A stretch of DNA of 64,000 bases from Anagrus nilaparvatae (lineage: Eukaryota; Arthropoda; Insecta; Hymenoptera; Mymaridae): assembly GCA_022575985.1 (NCBI GenBank), contig JAKSXM010000040.1:11736001-11800000 (forward strand), in the 5' to 3' direction. A program made the translations under genes and the position numbers. Shown here in pieces: positions 45,000-56,522 of this stretch (within the stretch, counting starts at the first letter, position 1; each line of letters begins with the position of its first letter). Below the pieces are notes generated by a model. It searched no databases. It was given only the letters and a program-made list of their open reading frames with translations, and was not told the DNA's origin.

Positions 45000-46865
45000 A
45001 TGGGCAAGTTGAACCGGGGGTCCGACAACATGATGGACGCGGCGTCGACTGAACGGATCGTCGGTGCTCTCTTCCCTGAAAGGCCCATCCGGGAAAACCC
45101 GACTGAGATGATACCCAGGGAGGAAGTGCCGCTGTTCAGCGAAGGCGAGATGGTCAAGGCCATAAAGGCCATGAAAAATGGCAAGGCGCCGGGGCCGGAC
45201 GGGATACCAGCGGAAGTGCTCAAAAGAGCGGTCAAAGTAATCCCTGGTATCCTGTTAAGCATGTTCAATGCGTGTTTGGTGGCTGGAGTGTTCCCAAAGC
45301 AGTGGAAGGTGGCACGTCTCGTGCTATTGAACAAGGGCAAGGGGGGAGCCCCGGACTCTCCATCATCTTACAGACCTTTGTGTATGTTAAATACCATTGG
45401 TAAGGTAATGGAGAGCTTGCTCCGGGCAAGGCTCAGAAGGGCAATCGAGGAGGGCGGTGGTCTCTCTGAGGAGCAGCATGGTTTTCGTGAAGGGCATTCC
45501 ACGATAGACGCCATTCGGCGTGTCGTGGATACCGTAGAGGCTGAGAGAAAAAAGCGGCCTGCAATTCGCAAGGACGTCCTTCTGGTAACGCTGGACGTCA
45601 AAAACGCTTTCAACTCGGCCAGGTGGGATGACATGATCCGGTCCCTCGAGTACGATTTCCGGATACCCAGGTATCTGGGTAGCGTACTAAAGGATTACCT
45701 GCGGGACCGGAGACTGCTCTACGACACGCTGGATGGAAGGCGTGAAAGGGTTTTGAGTGCAGGCATCGCGCAAGGTTCGGTTCTCGGACTGCTCTACGAC
45801 ACGCTGGATGGAAGGCGTGAAAGGGTTTTGAGTGCAGGCATCGCGCAAGGTTCGGTTCTCGGACCGGACCTGTGGAATGCCTTTTACGATGGCTTGTTGC
45901 GCGTCCACCTCCCGGAAGGAGTTTCCCTGATCGGGTACGCCGACGACGTGGCCCTGGCCATAACTGGCAGGGACATGGAAGTGACCCAGGAGAGGTTGAA
46001 TCTAGTCATGAGACGGATCAACCTCTGGATGGGCGATCACGGGCTCCAGCTTGCGATCCCAAAAACGGAGATCGTACTGCTGACTCGTCGAAGGGTTCCC
46101 ACCGACTTCGATGTAATTATCGACGACGGCGGAAACCCTCACACAATCCGAACCAGAACATCGGTGAAATACCTGGGAGTTCAGCTTGATAACAAGCTGA
46201 CCTTCTGGGAGCAATTTCAGAGGTCGTGTGAAAAGGCAGCGTCGGCCGCATCCTCCCTGTCAAGGCTCATGGCCAACATTGGGGGACCCAAACCAGGGAA
46301 GCGAAGGCTCCTGATGTCAGTCGTCAACTCTGTCCTGCTCTACGGATCAGAAGTCTGGGCGAAGACCACAGAAACTGCCAAGTACAGACGAAAAATATCG
46401 TCGGTACAGAGGCAAGCGGCAGTGAGGATCGCCTGCGGATACCACACGGTATCTCTAGAGGCGATCCAGGTTGTTGCTTCGGTGATACCCATTGACCTGC
46501 TAGCGTTGGAGCGGAAATTCATCTACGAGAGCGTAGATGAGCGCGAAGTGGCTTCCACTCGCGCCCGCTTCAACTCTATGAAAGCATGGAAGAAGCGATG
46601 GAAAAAGAACCAAGAAAAAAATGCCCTATGGACGCGCAGACTGATCTCAGACCTGCAGGCATGGATGGGACGACAGCATGGGGAGGTGGATTTCTACCTT
46701 ACCCAGTTCTTAACTGGACACGGGTACTTCCGTGTCATGTTGAAGCATTGGCATAAGGTGGCAACAAAGGAGTGCTTGCACTGTCCGGGCGTGGATGATA
46801 CAATAGAGCACACATTCTTCGAATGTGTTCGCTACTCGGGGGGGCGCCCGCCCTTCCCGATTTGA
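45000..46865 (+). pseudogene. Retrotransposon ORF2, reverse transcriptase part
   Basis: 621 codons from the first ATG; the frame is open back to 44793. RT blocks in order: GKAPGPDGIPAEVLK, YRPLCMLNTIGKVME, QHGFREGHSTIDAI, LLVTLDVKNAFNSARWD (catalytic D), GIAQGSVLGPDLWN and IGYADDVALAI (YADD). A 75-bp in-frame tandem duplication just before the GPDLWN block repeats LLYDTLDGRRERVLSAGIAQ and would place an extra loop in the RT core. The C-terminal CLHC..H..C zinc motif (ECLHCPGVDDTIEHTFFEC) is present. The frame then breaks near 46838, and coding-like sequence continues to about 47027. Confidence 0.88.
45713..45862 (+). repeat. 75-bp tandem duplication inside the RT domain
   Basis: ACTGCTCTACGACACGCTGG occurs at 45713 and again at 45788, with identical sequence between. 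The duplication is 25 codons, in frame, and covers part of RT motif B. Confidence 0.95.
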
Positions 46866-47273
46866 AGGCCGGAGACGGTGGTCCCGGAAATGCTACGGAG
46901 TTCCGAAAACTGGAACAAAGTAGCGGAGTACGTAAGGACCACCTTGTCGGAGAAGAAGGAGGAGGGCTTTTCTATCGTAGAGAGTTCTCCTGCCCATAGG
47001 CAGGGGGGGAGGCAGCGGCCAGCTGCCTAGGCTGCGCGTCCCAAACTGAAGTTATACCTGAAAAGGGAGTTACGGTTTGGGACATACAAGCGCGGGGGGT
47101 TTAAAGTGTGTTTATCCAGTAAGAATCTGGGGCGTAGCCGGCGACCGCGATCGCCGGTAGTCTCCCAGTTGTACACTTTGTACACTTTGTACAACTGGGC
47201 GGTCATGGAAATTTTCGGGTCTTTAAGGCCCGCAAACACTCCATGGCTGATGCAAGATTCACATATTTCCCTT
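46866..47273 (+). other. 3' region of the retrotransposon
   Basis: GC-rich 3' end. A 36-base hairpin CCCAGTTGTACA..TGTACAACTGGG lies at 47164-47199. CGGCGACCGCGATCGCCGG near 47139 is also self-complementary. These structures could be the 3' UTR recognised by the element's RT; that is inference. Confidence 0.6.
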
Positions 47274-47287
47274 AAAAAAAAAAAAAA

Positions 47288-47509
47288 TTGTAATTAATTA
47301 TGGTGATTCACAAAAAAGGGCTTCAAAAATACTCTTCCTGAAACCTGTTAAATTTTAGGCTAAAAAATGACTCCATAACAATTTTCAGGTCAGTTTAGGA
47401 CATTTTAGGGGTCGACCAAATCCAGGGTAACTCTAAAGTGGCTGTGAAGGACAAAAATTTTTTTTAAATATTAGTTTTTAATACTTCGTAATATGTTTTT
47501 ATAGTGTAG
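47288..47509. other. Spacer after the retrotransposon
   Basis: AT-rich. No supported feature. Confidence 0.35.
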
Positions 47510-47705
47510 CAAAACTTATGTATATATCCTTATGTAAAATTTCTCGCGGAATTCAAAATTTTGGTCAGATTTTAAGTTGGTCAAGTGTGGTCAAGTGACT
47601 TGTCGGGAAATTCGGAATTAGTAAAAAACGAACTTTTAAGGCTGCTATATTTTGATCTGGAGCTCTCAAAACGCAATAACTCAGTGGTTTCTCTTTTGCA
47701 CTGTA
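47510..47705 (+). repeat. Foldback repeat family X, partial copy 5
   Basis: TATCCTTATGTAAAATTTC, CGCGGAATTC, GGTCAGATTTTAAG, then GGAGCTCTCAAAACGCAATA follow the order of copies 3 and 4. A GGTCAAGTG direct duplication lies at about 47579-47595. Confidence 0.7.
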
Positions 47706-48061
47706 AAAAAAAGTATTGTGAAAAATTATACGTTATGCGACATTATACTTTTTTAGGTAAAATAGGCCATTAAGAACATTTTTTTATTGCCAATGAGGAA
47801 TCATAGTGCCAATTACTTGGAAGTGCTTTTAATTTTATGTCTTGAAAACTATTTTTGCATTATTTACAGTAAATCTAAGCTCTTAACCTTATTTACAAAG
47901 GGAGAGAAAATTTCCCCTCTTATTTCAATGACAGGATATCATTTTTATTTTTGACCGTCTCACGTTAATTGCTCACTAGCGCCATGTAGTCTGAGTATTA
48001 CATATAATTTGTATATATATTTGTATTTGTAAAATTTGCAACGCCTTCAGGTTGCCTATAA
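47706..48061. other. AT-rich spacer
   Basis: No gene or repeat supported. Confidence 0.35.
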
Positions 48062-48976
48062 CAGGCCTGCCACACTGCCGATTAAAATGAAAATAAAAAT
48101 AAAATTGAAAAATTATCAGCAGTGCTGTTATGAAAAGATTCCATTCCAAGAATCTAGTAATAAAGCTACGGAAGGCGAACACATATTTTAAAAAAATATG
48201 CACTATTGTAGTAAAATCAGGCATATTTAATTAAAACTAAGTAAATAATTAAATTCCACAACTATTTTTGAAATAAAAGATTTTAATAATTTAATTAATT
48301 ATTATTGGGAATCACGATTAAATTCATGCTTACTTTTTTACCCCCTCCACACGTAGGTGTGTATAAAACATGGCTACTCTTTTTCCATGAATATAACATA
48401 GGAAAAGTAACAAATAGTTCATTATTAGTTAAAATAAAGATATTAAATTGAAAAAAACACATAAATTTATTAACACAATACTATTTCTAATATTCACTGT
48501 TTTATTTTTGTAAAAATTTTAAACCTTTAATTCATTTTATTAAAAATATCATTTTTTGGTCTATATGTACAATGTTAATTCATACCTTAGGATAGCCATC
48601 TTACTTACACCGACGCGCGTGCATGTGTTTAATCATGAATCCCAATAGGTAGTACATATTTTTTTCGAATATGTGTTCGGCATCCGTAGTTTTATTACTA
48701 GATTCTTGGAATGGAATCTTTTCATAACAGCACTGATTATCAGTGGAGGGGAAACCGCGCTTTTTAAAATGTTTTTATTTATGCATTAATAATTAATTAA
48801 AATTAATAATTTATTAATTATTCACGTAATTATTAGTTAATTAAGTGATTTTAATAAATATTTCACTTATTACCTTAATGTTATTTGATTATCGATGAAA
48901 TAACAGTTTTCCCCTCCACTGATAATTTTTTAATTTCATATTTATTTTCATTTTATTTTGCAGTGTGGCAGGTCTG
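48062..48976. mobile_element. TIR element with CAGRCCTGCCACACTGC ends, copy 2
   Basis: The left end CAGGCCTGCCACACTGCC and right end (complement of CAGACCTGCCACACTGC) match the copy at 31527-32167. Most of its length is a 618-bp hAT-like insertion at 48120-48737. Without it, the element is about 290 bp of the same GGGGAAACCGCGC and AATTAATTAA sequence. Confidence 0.82.
48120..48737. mobile_element. hAT-like MITE (618 bp) nested in copy 2
   Basis: Ends CAGTGCTGTTATGAAAAGAT and its exact complement, continuing about 50 bp inward through AATCTAGTAATAAAGCTACGG. Flanked by ATTATCAG on both sides (48112-48119 and 48738-48745), an 8-bp target duplication. The sister element at 31527 has the uninterrupted site (near 31578). 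The interior has no transposase. Confidence 0.92.
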
Positions 48977-49219
48977 TAAAGAATGGACTTCAGAAAAACA
49001 AGAAAGTTATCTCAATACGCAACTCTGATGATAATACCTTTTATCTGTGTAGCTTAGGCATTTTAGGGATATGGCACGTCGCGGACACGTTGTGTTTTCT
49101 AGGATATACTTTTCTCACCATTGAACATAATTTGTAAAGACCTTAAGTATTCAATAAATCAAGTTTAGTAAATAGATGTATAAAAACTTTTTTTTTTTAA
49201 TAAACAAATCGTATTTCAG
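48977..49219 (+). other. Sequence upstream of the Hem exon, ending in a splice acceptor
   Basis: AT-rich intron-like sequence ending TCGTATTTCAG at 49219, a good acceptor. No upstream Hem UTR exon can be identified. Confidence 0.55.
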
Positions 49220-49286
49220 GTAGCAACTGATAAGTTCTGTTATTAAATATTGCTATTTAAAAATTTGCATTTATAATACTTTAATT

Positions 49287-50558
49287 ATGTCCAAGGCAAG
49301 TGTTGCTTCAAATCAAAAGATTGCAGAAAAGTTAATGGTTTTAAATGAAAGAGGGATTGGCATGTTAACCCGCATCTATAATATAAAAAAAGCTTGTGGT
49401 GATGCTAAATCAAAACCAGGATTCTTGTCTGACAAAACTTTAGAATCTGCAATTAAAATAATAATAAGAAAATTTCCAAATATTGATATTAAAGGACTTC
49501 AATCCTTAAATAATCTTCGGAATGAAATAATTAAGTCTTTATCTCTTTATTATTATACATTTGTTGATCTTCTAGAATTCAAGGATAATTTATGTGAACT
49601 ATTAACAACTATTGATGCTTATAATTTACATATGGATATTACAATTAACTTTGATTTAACTAAACTTTATTTGGATCTAGTGATTGTATACATTAGTTTA
49701 ATGATTTTACTTTCTCGAGTAGAAGACCGTAAGGCTGTCTTAGGTTTATTTAATGCTGCTCATGAAATGGTTCATGGTCAATTGGATCCTAGTTTTCCTC
49801 GATTAGGTCAAATGATTATAGATTATGAATTTCCATTAAAAAAATTATCAGAAGAATTTATTCCTCACTCTAAAATTTTATTGACAGCCTTATTTTCTTT
49901 ATTTAATATTTATCCGAGTAAAAATTTATCTGCTGATAGTTGGAGAGCAGACCAAAAACTTAGTTTAGTTGGTAGTCCCGGACAATTATTGAAAGCTGCT
50001 GCTACTGAAACTATGTCTTGTGAAATATTAAGTTTAGAGAAATTAGAAAAATGGATTATATTTGGATTTACTCTTTGCCACCATGTTTTAAATCAAGAAC
50101 AACCTAATAAAATCTGGATAGCCGCATTAGATTCAGGATGGGTAATTACTCTTTTTAGAGATGAAGTAATATATTTTCATCAGTATATTCAACAATTTTT
50201 TGAAGGCATTAAGGGATATGGAAAAAGAATATCAGAAATTAAAGAAAGTTACAGCCATTCAATTCAAAAAGCTGGTTATAAACATCGAGAAAGGAGAAAG
50301 TTTTTAAGAACTGCTTTAAAAGAGCTAGGCTTAATATTAACAGATCAACCAGGGCTCTTGGGTCCAAAAGCTTTATTAGTCTTGATGGGTATGTCTCTAG
50401 CAAGAGATGAAGTGCTATGGCTTTTGAAGCATGGTGATAATCCACCTATTCAAGGAAAAGGAAAGGGTCGAGGATATGAAGATTTAGTAGATCGACAACT
50501 ACCAGAACTCCTATTTCATTGTGAAGAATTAAGAGCATTAATAAGGAAATATTCTCAA
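49287..50558 (+). CDS. Hem / NCKAP1 (WAVE complex subunit), first coding exon
   Basis: Encodes the first 424 residues of the Hem/Nck-associated protein 1 family, whose members are usually about 1,120 residues. Conserved stretches include NERGIGMLTRIYNIKKACGD near the start, FVDLLEFKD, DLTKLYLDL, PRLGQMIIDYE, NLSADSWR, EKWIIFGFTLCHHVLN, HRERRKFLRTALKELG and LSDQPGLLGPKAL-type sequence. After HRERRKF the known family order is kept. The exon opens at 49220 after TATTTCAG and ends exactly at codon 424 (Q) before GTACGTAA, where homologues continue without a gap. The ORF runs seven codons further only into the intron. Hem is a core of the WAVE regulatory complex that passes Rac signals to Arp2/3 and actin at the cell cortex. 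No frameshift or poly(A) tract suggests a retrocopy. The remaining exons lie beyond 64000. Confidence 0.93.
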
Positions 50559-50582
50559 GTACGTAAAATTTATATATATTAA

Positions 50583-51233
50583 ATAAATCTTTATGACCAT
50601 AAAGCAGCAAAAGTTAGTAGCAACTAGCAGCAAAAAAGTGGTCTCAATAAATTAAAAAAAAAAAACATGTGAAACTAAGTAACCAAGATTTTTTTTAGCC
50701 AGTAAGTTCATATTTTTCTTCAAAGAAGCAAAAAAATTTGAATTTGAAAGCTCATATATCAAAATAGTTGATCGGAATTTCGATAAAAAATTTATCGGAT
50801 TTCCGATCTGAATTTGATCGACTTTCCGGTCGAAATTTTTATCGGATTCCGATCGAAAACTCGATTAAATTTTTGATATGGCGGCTTTCAAGGTTGAAAA
50901 TAACGTTTTCATTTATAAAAATTTTTATTTTTTTGCCCCAATATACTATCGATAAAAAAAAGATGTGGACCTCTAGAATTTTTGAAATATTTTCCAAAAA
51001 AATAGTCCCAGATTATTCGGGTAAAAAAAAATCGGCTGACAAATTATCCTTCGATCTCTGTAAAAAATTTTATGATTGTAACTTTATTAGGAGGGAAGGG
51101 ACATCAATAAATTATTATTATGCGTGTATTTTAAACAGCGACGTTGTCGCCTTAAAATTTTTATCGGTTTTTTATTTTTTCTAATTAAAATATCTTTTAT
51201 ACGAAAAACACAATTTATTTAAAAATCGAATAC
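50583..51233. other. Repeat-derived sequence after the Hem exon
   Basis: Contains a TCGATC/GATCGG-rich patch (50780-50875), a fragment resembling the 128-bp family (ATATGGCGGCTTTCAAGGTT, TTGCCCCAATATACTA, 50876-50950), and GATGTGGACCTCTAGAATTT, related to GATGCGAACCTCGAGTTTTT at 51251. Confidence 0.45.
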
Positions 51234-51862
51234 TACTATCGGTTTGAAAAAGATGCGAACCTCGAGTTTTTTATTAATATCTTCCCCAAAAATACAGATA
51301 ATTTAATGAAATAAAATTTTTCTAAAAATTTAACCATATTTTTATTGGAATCTCAAAGGAATTTAACGCAAATATTCTAGAAGTGATTTTATTGCAAAAA
51401 CAAATAAAAAAACGAGAATTTTAAGAATTTTTTTTTTGCTCCATGACTTTAGACCCGAAAAAAGAGTTGAAGGAATCATCCGATTTTGACAAAAATTTAA
51501 CCAGTGATAAATAAACCTTTCTTGTGCATGATACAATTTTGAAAATTTAAATATTTCAATTCGCAAATTTTTTATGGGCTTCAGAAGAAGAGGCCTTCAT
51601 CTCATCAACAAATTGTCGTATCGGCTTCGTTTTTTTTTTAATCGATAGCTTACTGTTTGTAGATTAAAAATATATATTTTGTTGATGTAACGAATTATCG
51701 ATTTCTGAGCAATAACGATTCTAAAATACGGACAGGTGTATTCTATTCATCTATTGTTTTTCACTGTTTTAACCCGTATTCATGAATAACTAGAATAGCC
51801 GCGCGCTCTGCGCGCGCAGAATAATAACTCTTTTTTATAATTTCGTTATAAAATTAATTTAA

Positions 51863-52952
51863 TCCCTATGAAAAATTTTAACCATATTATGGCCATAATT
51901 TATGGTAATGAGACATAAACTGGCTATCAATTATGGCTCTATTATGGCCATCTAGTTGACGCTAAATCATCATTTAAAAAAAATGATATCTTCTTCTTAT
52001 TGTATAAAATTATCATTTATACTCCTCCAAAGCCTATAGCAAACGTAAAAAACCCACAACTTGTTTCTAAAGACCATAAAAAATAAAAAAATTAAATTAG
52101 AAATGATTTTAGCGTTCGTAATATTTGTGTTTATAACATCATTACACAATATTCTGATAAAAAAAATTCTTGGAAAATTGATAAAAAATTTTTCAATTAT
52201 TTTCTATCAATAATGCTGATATTTACGATGTGAGTAATTTAAAGGTATACCACGTTTAGTAATATAATAAAATGAATATTTTTCAGCTATAACGACTTTC
52301 GTTCGTGAATAGACCACTTAATTAATTACTTATAAAAAAATTAAGGTTTATATTTTTTAATTTTTAAATTAAAATAAAATAATCATTTAAATTTATTTGA
52401 TACACAAATTTATTATTTTTAATAAAAATTGGATTTAAAATTATATTAAAAATTTCCAAAACATTTTTACACATTAATTTTTGAGTAAAAAAAGTTATAG
52501 GAGCAAACGTTCTTATATTTTTTTAAAAATATCTCAAAAATCATTTACAGAATACAAAAAATATTAAGTTCTTGAAAATATATTTTTAAACTTTTTGTCA
52601 GTATTCAAAGCCAATGAAGCTCTTAAAAAAATACTGTCAATTTTATTAATAAAAGGTTAACAAAATATTGCACAATTCAATTCAATTTTTCTTATCAAAA
52701 GCCTATCATTTTTAGTGTTTAATTATTACATCTGTAAAGCCATGGATAAGTTTAAAAGACATAAAAGTAAAATTTGTAATAATAATACTGATTTAAAATT
52801 TGAAAATTATATTATTTTAAAAAAAGGTATGGCTAATTTTTACTTGCTACGGGCTTGTAAGGGGCATAGACGACGATTTTATGAAGAAAGGCAAACATCA
52901 ATCAGATGGCCATAAATTATGGCCATATTATGGTAAAAACTTTACACAGGGG
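51863..52952. mobile_element. piggyBac-like element (1,090 bp)
   Basis: Flanked by TTAA (51859-51862 and 52953-52956). The ends read TCCCTATGAAAAATTTTAAC and, from the other side, CCCCTGTGTAAAGTTTTTAC, followed on both by CATAATATGGCCATAATTTA-like sequence. The TTAATTTATGGCCATA palindromes make up the subterminal repeats. The ORF at 52715-52915 has no transposase motif. The ends are less alike than in the 20494 element, so it is older. Confidence 0.65.
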
Positions 52953-52956
52953 TTAA

Positions 52957-53999
52957 AATAAAATTTATGGTTGTGTTGATAAAAAATACTATTATTTTTA
53001 TTCCTCTAAAATATTTTTACCTTCAAAATGCAATAATTATTATCTATTTTACCCCTTTTACGTTAATTTATTTATATACCTACTTAAGAAAATTTAATTT
53101 GTGCTGTTTTTTATTCTCGAAGGAAAGTTTTCATTATTTTTTTTGTTTTTTACTTAATTAGTGAAATAAATTATATATATTTTTGCCCACCTATTTCAAT
53201 TTTTGACAGCATATTGCAAGATTCGAATGAAATTGTAAAAAAGCTAATTCTTAGGATTTTCAAAATTTGCCTCCTTTAAATCCATGCTGACCCTGCTTAA
53301 TTAGTCTCCATTTGTGGGATCTATTAATATCTGCTTGGGGTTGAATTTCTATGAATGTCTCAATAGAAATTTAAAATTTTTAAGTTTTCACAAAAAGTCT
53401 TTCTTTTTTACTTCTTCTAATTGGCCTTAAAATTTTTGTTGTCCCATAAAATTTTTGTTGGTACCCAGTTTTTGGGGCATATTTGCTTTTTAAGTACTGA
53501 AAAACTCAAAAAACGAATGTTCATAACTTTCTATTTTCCAAAATTTTACATTTTCCGGATTTTCTTGTCACCTAACCAAAAGTCCGGAAAATTTTGGAAA
53601 ATTGGTAGTTATGAAAATTCATTTTCAGTGGGAATTTTACATACTCATTATTCATGAAAATTATTTTTTATAGTTTTATTTAGAGCGTAGAAAAATTAAA
53701 ATCTCAAAATTAGCTGAAATTTTTCTAGCAAATTTGAAAAAGTGTTAAATTAGAAAAACAGCTGCCAGTTTGAATGCTTTCAATCTAGAAGCTTAAAAAT
53801 TTTCATGGAATCATATTTTTACGCACTCAACCCAGTCGAAATAGTTTTTTGAAAATCCCAGAAATTCAACTTCCCTTTAGTAAAGTTTTACTAAGAATTA
53901 CTGATATGCGAGTATTCCAGTTTGGACATTCCATCGGGTAGTTTATGTTTATTATAAATCGCAATACTATAAGTATAATGTAAAAAAACTTAAAACCGA
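52957..53999. other. Gene-free stretch
   Basis: AT-rich. The ORFs at 52967-53161 and 53421-53657 are hydrophobic by composition and have no recognisable domain. Confidence 0.35.
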
Positions 54000-54350
54000 T
54001 TTGTGAACTCACAAACAACAAACATGGAACACGTTTAAATTTATACTTTTAACAACCGCTAGTATTTTGTAACCATTAAATAAATAGTATTTTAGAATAA
54101 TCATTGGCACTAATGTAAATTTAAGCTCCAAAAAACCTTATTATTCTGGAACCCCTTTATCGAACTCATTCTAGGTCCCTAAATCAAAATTATTCTATAA
54201 TGTTCCTAAACCTGAATTATTTTTAGTCTATAAATCAATATTATTCTAAGTCCCTAAATCGAAATTATTCTAAATCCATTTGAGCCCCCCCCCCCCCCGA
54301 ATGACATGCTTGTAGTACCCTCCCTGTCTATAAACATGTTTCATGTTAAA
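54000..54350. repeat. GGAACATGTTC-bounded element, copy 3
   Basis: AACATGGAACACGTTTAAAT at 54021 and ATAAACATGTTTCATGTTAA near 54331 are the ends. The interior has four to five imperfect ~35-bp repeats of CTAAATCRAAATTATTCTA (54150-54270) and a C run at 54286-54298. Confidence 0.6.
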
Positions 54351-55089
54351 AGCATTTTTGAACCAATTTGATGCGTTTGAATTGGAGTTATAATAATTTC
54401 AGAGTCAATAATCAATTTACTCGTTAACAGTGATATAGGCCATTTTGACTAATATGGCTCTATGTATTATTAATAGGGCTCTGAAAACTTCCGTAACGAA
54501 TTTGATAATTTAATTTCCTCCCTTAATAATATTTCATAATATCAACACAACCACATTAATTGCTTCAAGATTTTGACATTATTTATGATATTATTTCTTT
54601 TTATCACAAAAGTATAAATTGTTTGGTTCTTTAAAAAATATACTTACATAATTTTTAAATCTTAATTTTATTTTTTTTTCTTCACCTATATACTTAAGTA
54701 AGATATAAGTCCTCATTAATTTTATAAATAATATACAAATTTTGCTTTTAACCTCTTTTTTTTGCAGGTACATTTTTTGTGTATTTTTATTTATAAATAA
54801 ACTAAATAACGTAACCATTATCTTTATTTATTTAAATTTTTCATATAAACAACATTTTTTAATAATCATTAGTTTATTAATTAACCTTTAAAAGTTTAGA
54901 ATCAATTTAAATCAAATGTTTATTTTCTTATCAGTATATTTTTATTTTATACAATATTGGTAATGAGTCCCAATTTTCATAATAAATTTATAAATAATTG
55001 AATAATCGATTTTAATTCGGCCAATCAGAAGGCGAATAAAAAGGCGGAATAGAAGCAACTTCAGATCTCCATCGATTTTTATAAAAGGG
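54351..55089. other. Gene-free stretch
   Basis: AT-rich. The minus ORF at 54591-54818 is lysine/phenylalanine-rich by composition and not convincing. Confidence 0.35.
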
Positions 55090-55950
55090 ATTAAAGAAAA
55101 ATAATATTCTTCGCCTCTCATTATTCTTAATTTGTTCGTTCATGCTACAACATCTGGTATGAGAAATAAAAATTAATTTGCAAATTTAAAAAAAAATTGA
55201 AATATTTAATTACCGTATGAAATGTGCCGATTAATCTGCCTAAAAAGAACTTTGAATCGCAAAAATCCGCCAAAAAATGGCCAATGTAGACGGTTAAAAT
55301 CAAAAGGGTAAAATTTTTTGTTTTGCTGATATCAACGTCGGTTTTTGACCAATTTTTACGATTCAAATTGCTAATTAATCAGTTTTTTGAATAGAGAAAA
55401 TTGGCAAATGGAAAATAATAATCTTTGAGCAATTAGCAAAAAGGAAAAGAAAAATTTTGAGATCGGATAGACAAAAGAGATATCTCGCTGCGAAACAATT
55501 AAGGTTGGAAAGATGTATTTTTTTGGGTCTCACCCTGGTCTCAGCGGGATAAATAAAAATTTTTTTTATCTATACGATCTCAAAATTTTTCTTTTCATTT
55601 TTGCTAATTGCTCAAAGATTTTTATTTTCCATTTGCCAATTTTCTCTATTCAAAAAACTGATTAATTAGCAATTTGAATCGTAAAAATCGGTCAAAAACC
55701 GACGTTGATATCAGCAAAACAAAAAATTTTACCCTTTTGATTTTAACCGTCTACATTGGCCATTTTTTGGCGGATTTTTGCGATTCAAAGTTCTTTTTAG
55801 GCAGATTAATCGGCACATTTCATACGGTAATTAAATATTTCAATTTTTTTTAAAATATGCAAATTAATTTTTATTTCTCATACCAGATGTTGTAGCATGA
55901 ACGAACAAATTAAGAATAATGAGAGGCGAAGAATATTATTTTTCTTTAAT
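55090..55950. repeat. Palindrome (861 bp) nested at the right-arm boundary
   Basis: Arms of about 390 bp are near-perfect complements, starting ATTAAAGAAAAATAATATTC and centred near 55520. Pairs include GAACGAACAAATTAAGAATA and CAACGTCGGTTTTTGACCAA. The loop (about 55480-55560) contains GGTCTCACCCTGGTCTCAGC. The right end coincides with the inner end of the 51234-56504 foldback arm. Confidence 0.88.
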
Positions 55951-56522
55951 TATTCATGAATACGGGTTAAAACAGTGAAAAACAATAGATGAATAGAATG
56001 CACCTGTCCGTATTTTAGAATCGTTATTGCTCAGAAATCGATAATTCGTTACATTAACAAAATATATATTTTTAATCTGCAAACAGTAAGCTATCGATTA
56101 AAAAAAAACAAAGCCGATACGACAATTTGTTGATGAGATGAAGGCCTCTTCTTCTGAAGCCCATAAAAAATTTGCGAATTGAAATATTTAAATTTTCAAA
56201 ATTGTATCATGCACAAGAAAGGTTTATTTATCACTGGTTAAATTTTTGTCAAAATCGGATGATTCCTTCAACTATTTTTTCGGGTCTAAAGTCATGGAGC
56301 GAAAAAAAAATTCTTAAAATTCTCGTTTTTTTATTTGTTTTTGCAATAAAATCACTTCTAGAATATTTGCGTTAAATTCCTTTGAGATTCCAATAAAAAT
56401 ATGGTTAAATTTTTAGAAAAATTTTATTTCATTAAATTATCTGTATTTTTGGGGAAGATATTAATAAAAAACTCGAGGTTCGCATCTTTTTCAAACCGAT
56501 AGTACACAGGTGAAATTTTTAA

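Larger units (their letters stand above)
41203..47287 (+). mobile_element. R1-clade non-LTR retrotransposon, broken
   Basis: A visibly GC-richer block than anything else in the window, with two overlapping ORFs, an APE-type endonuclease, a reverse transcriptase and a 14-A tail (47274-47287). The arrangement (gag-like ORF1 with three C-terminal zinc knuckles, ORF2 with endonuclease then RT) is that of the R1 clade. The 5' end is uncertain: I place it near 41203, where base composition changes. No target duplication could be found around the poly(A). Frameshifts and stops in both ORFs show it is not autonomous. Confidence 0.85.
51234..56504. repeat. Foldback with 556-bp arms and a 4.2 kb loop
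   Basis: Arms 51234-51789 and 55949-56504 are near-identical reverse complements, starting TACTATCGGTTTGAAAAAGA and ending AACCCGTATTCATGAATAA. The 67-codon mirror ORFs (51566-51363 - and 56172-56375 +) come from the arms. The loop holds a piggyBac-like element (51863-52952), one GGAACATGTTC element and a palindrome (55090-55950). Confidence 0.88.

Noticed and set aside
49287..50558. Hem as a processed retrocopy
   Set aside because: Good acceptor before and phase-0 donor after the exon, no poly(A), no frameshift, and the homologous protein continues exactly at the donor.
51363..56375. A conserved 67-residue protein encoded on both strands (51566-51363 and 56172-56375)
   Set aside because: Same explanation: arms of the 51234-56504 foldback. 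Near-identity reflects the DNA duplication, not selection on protein.
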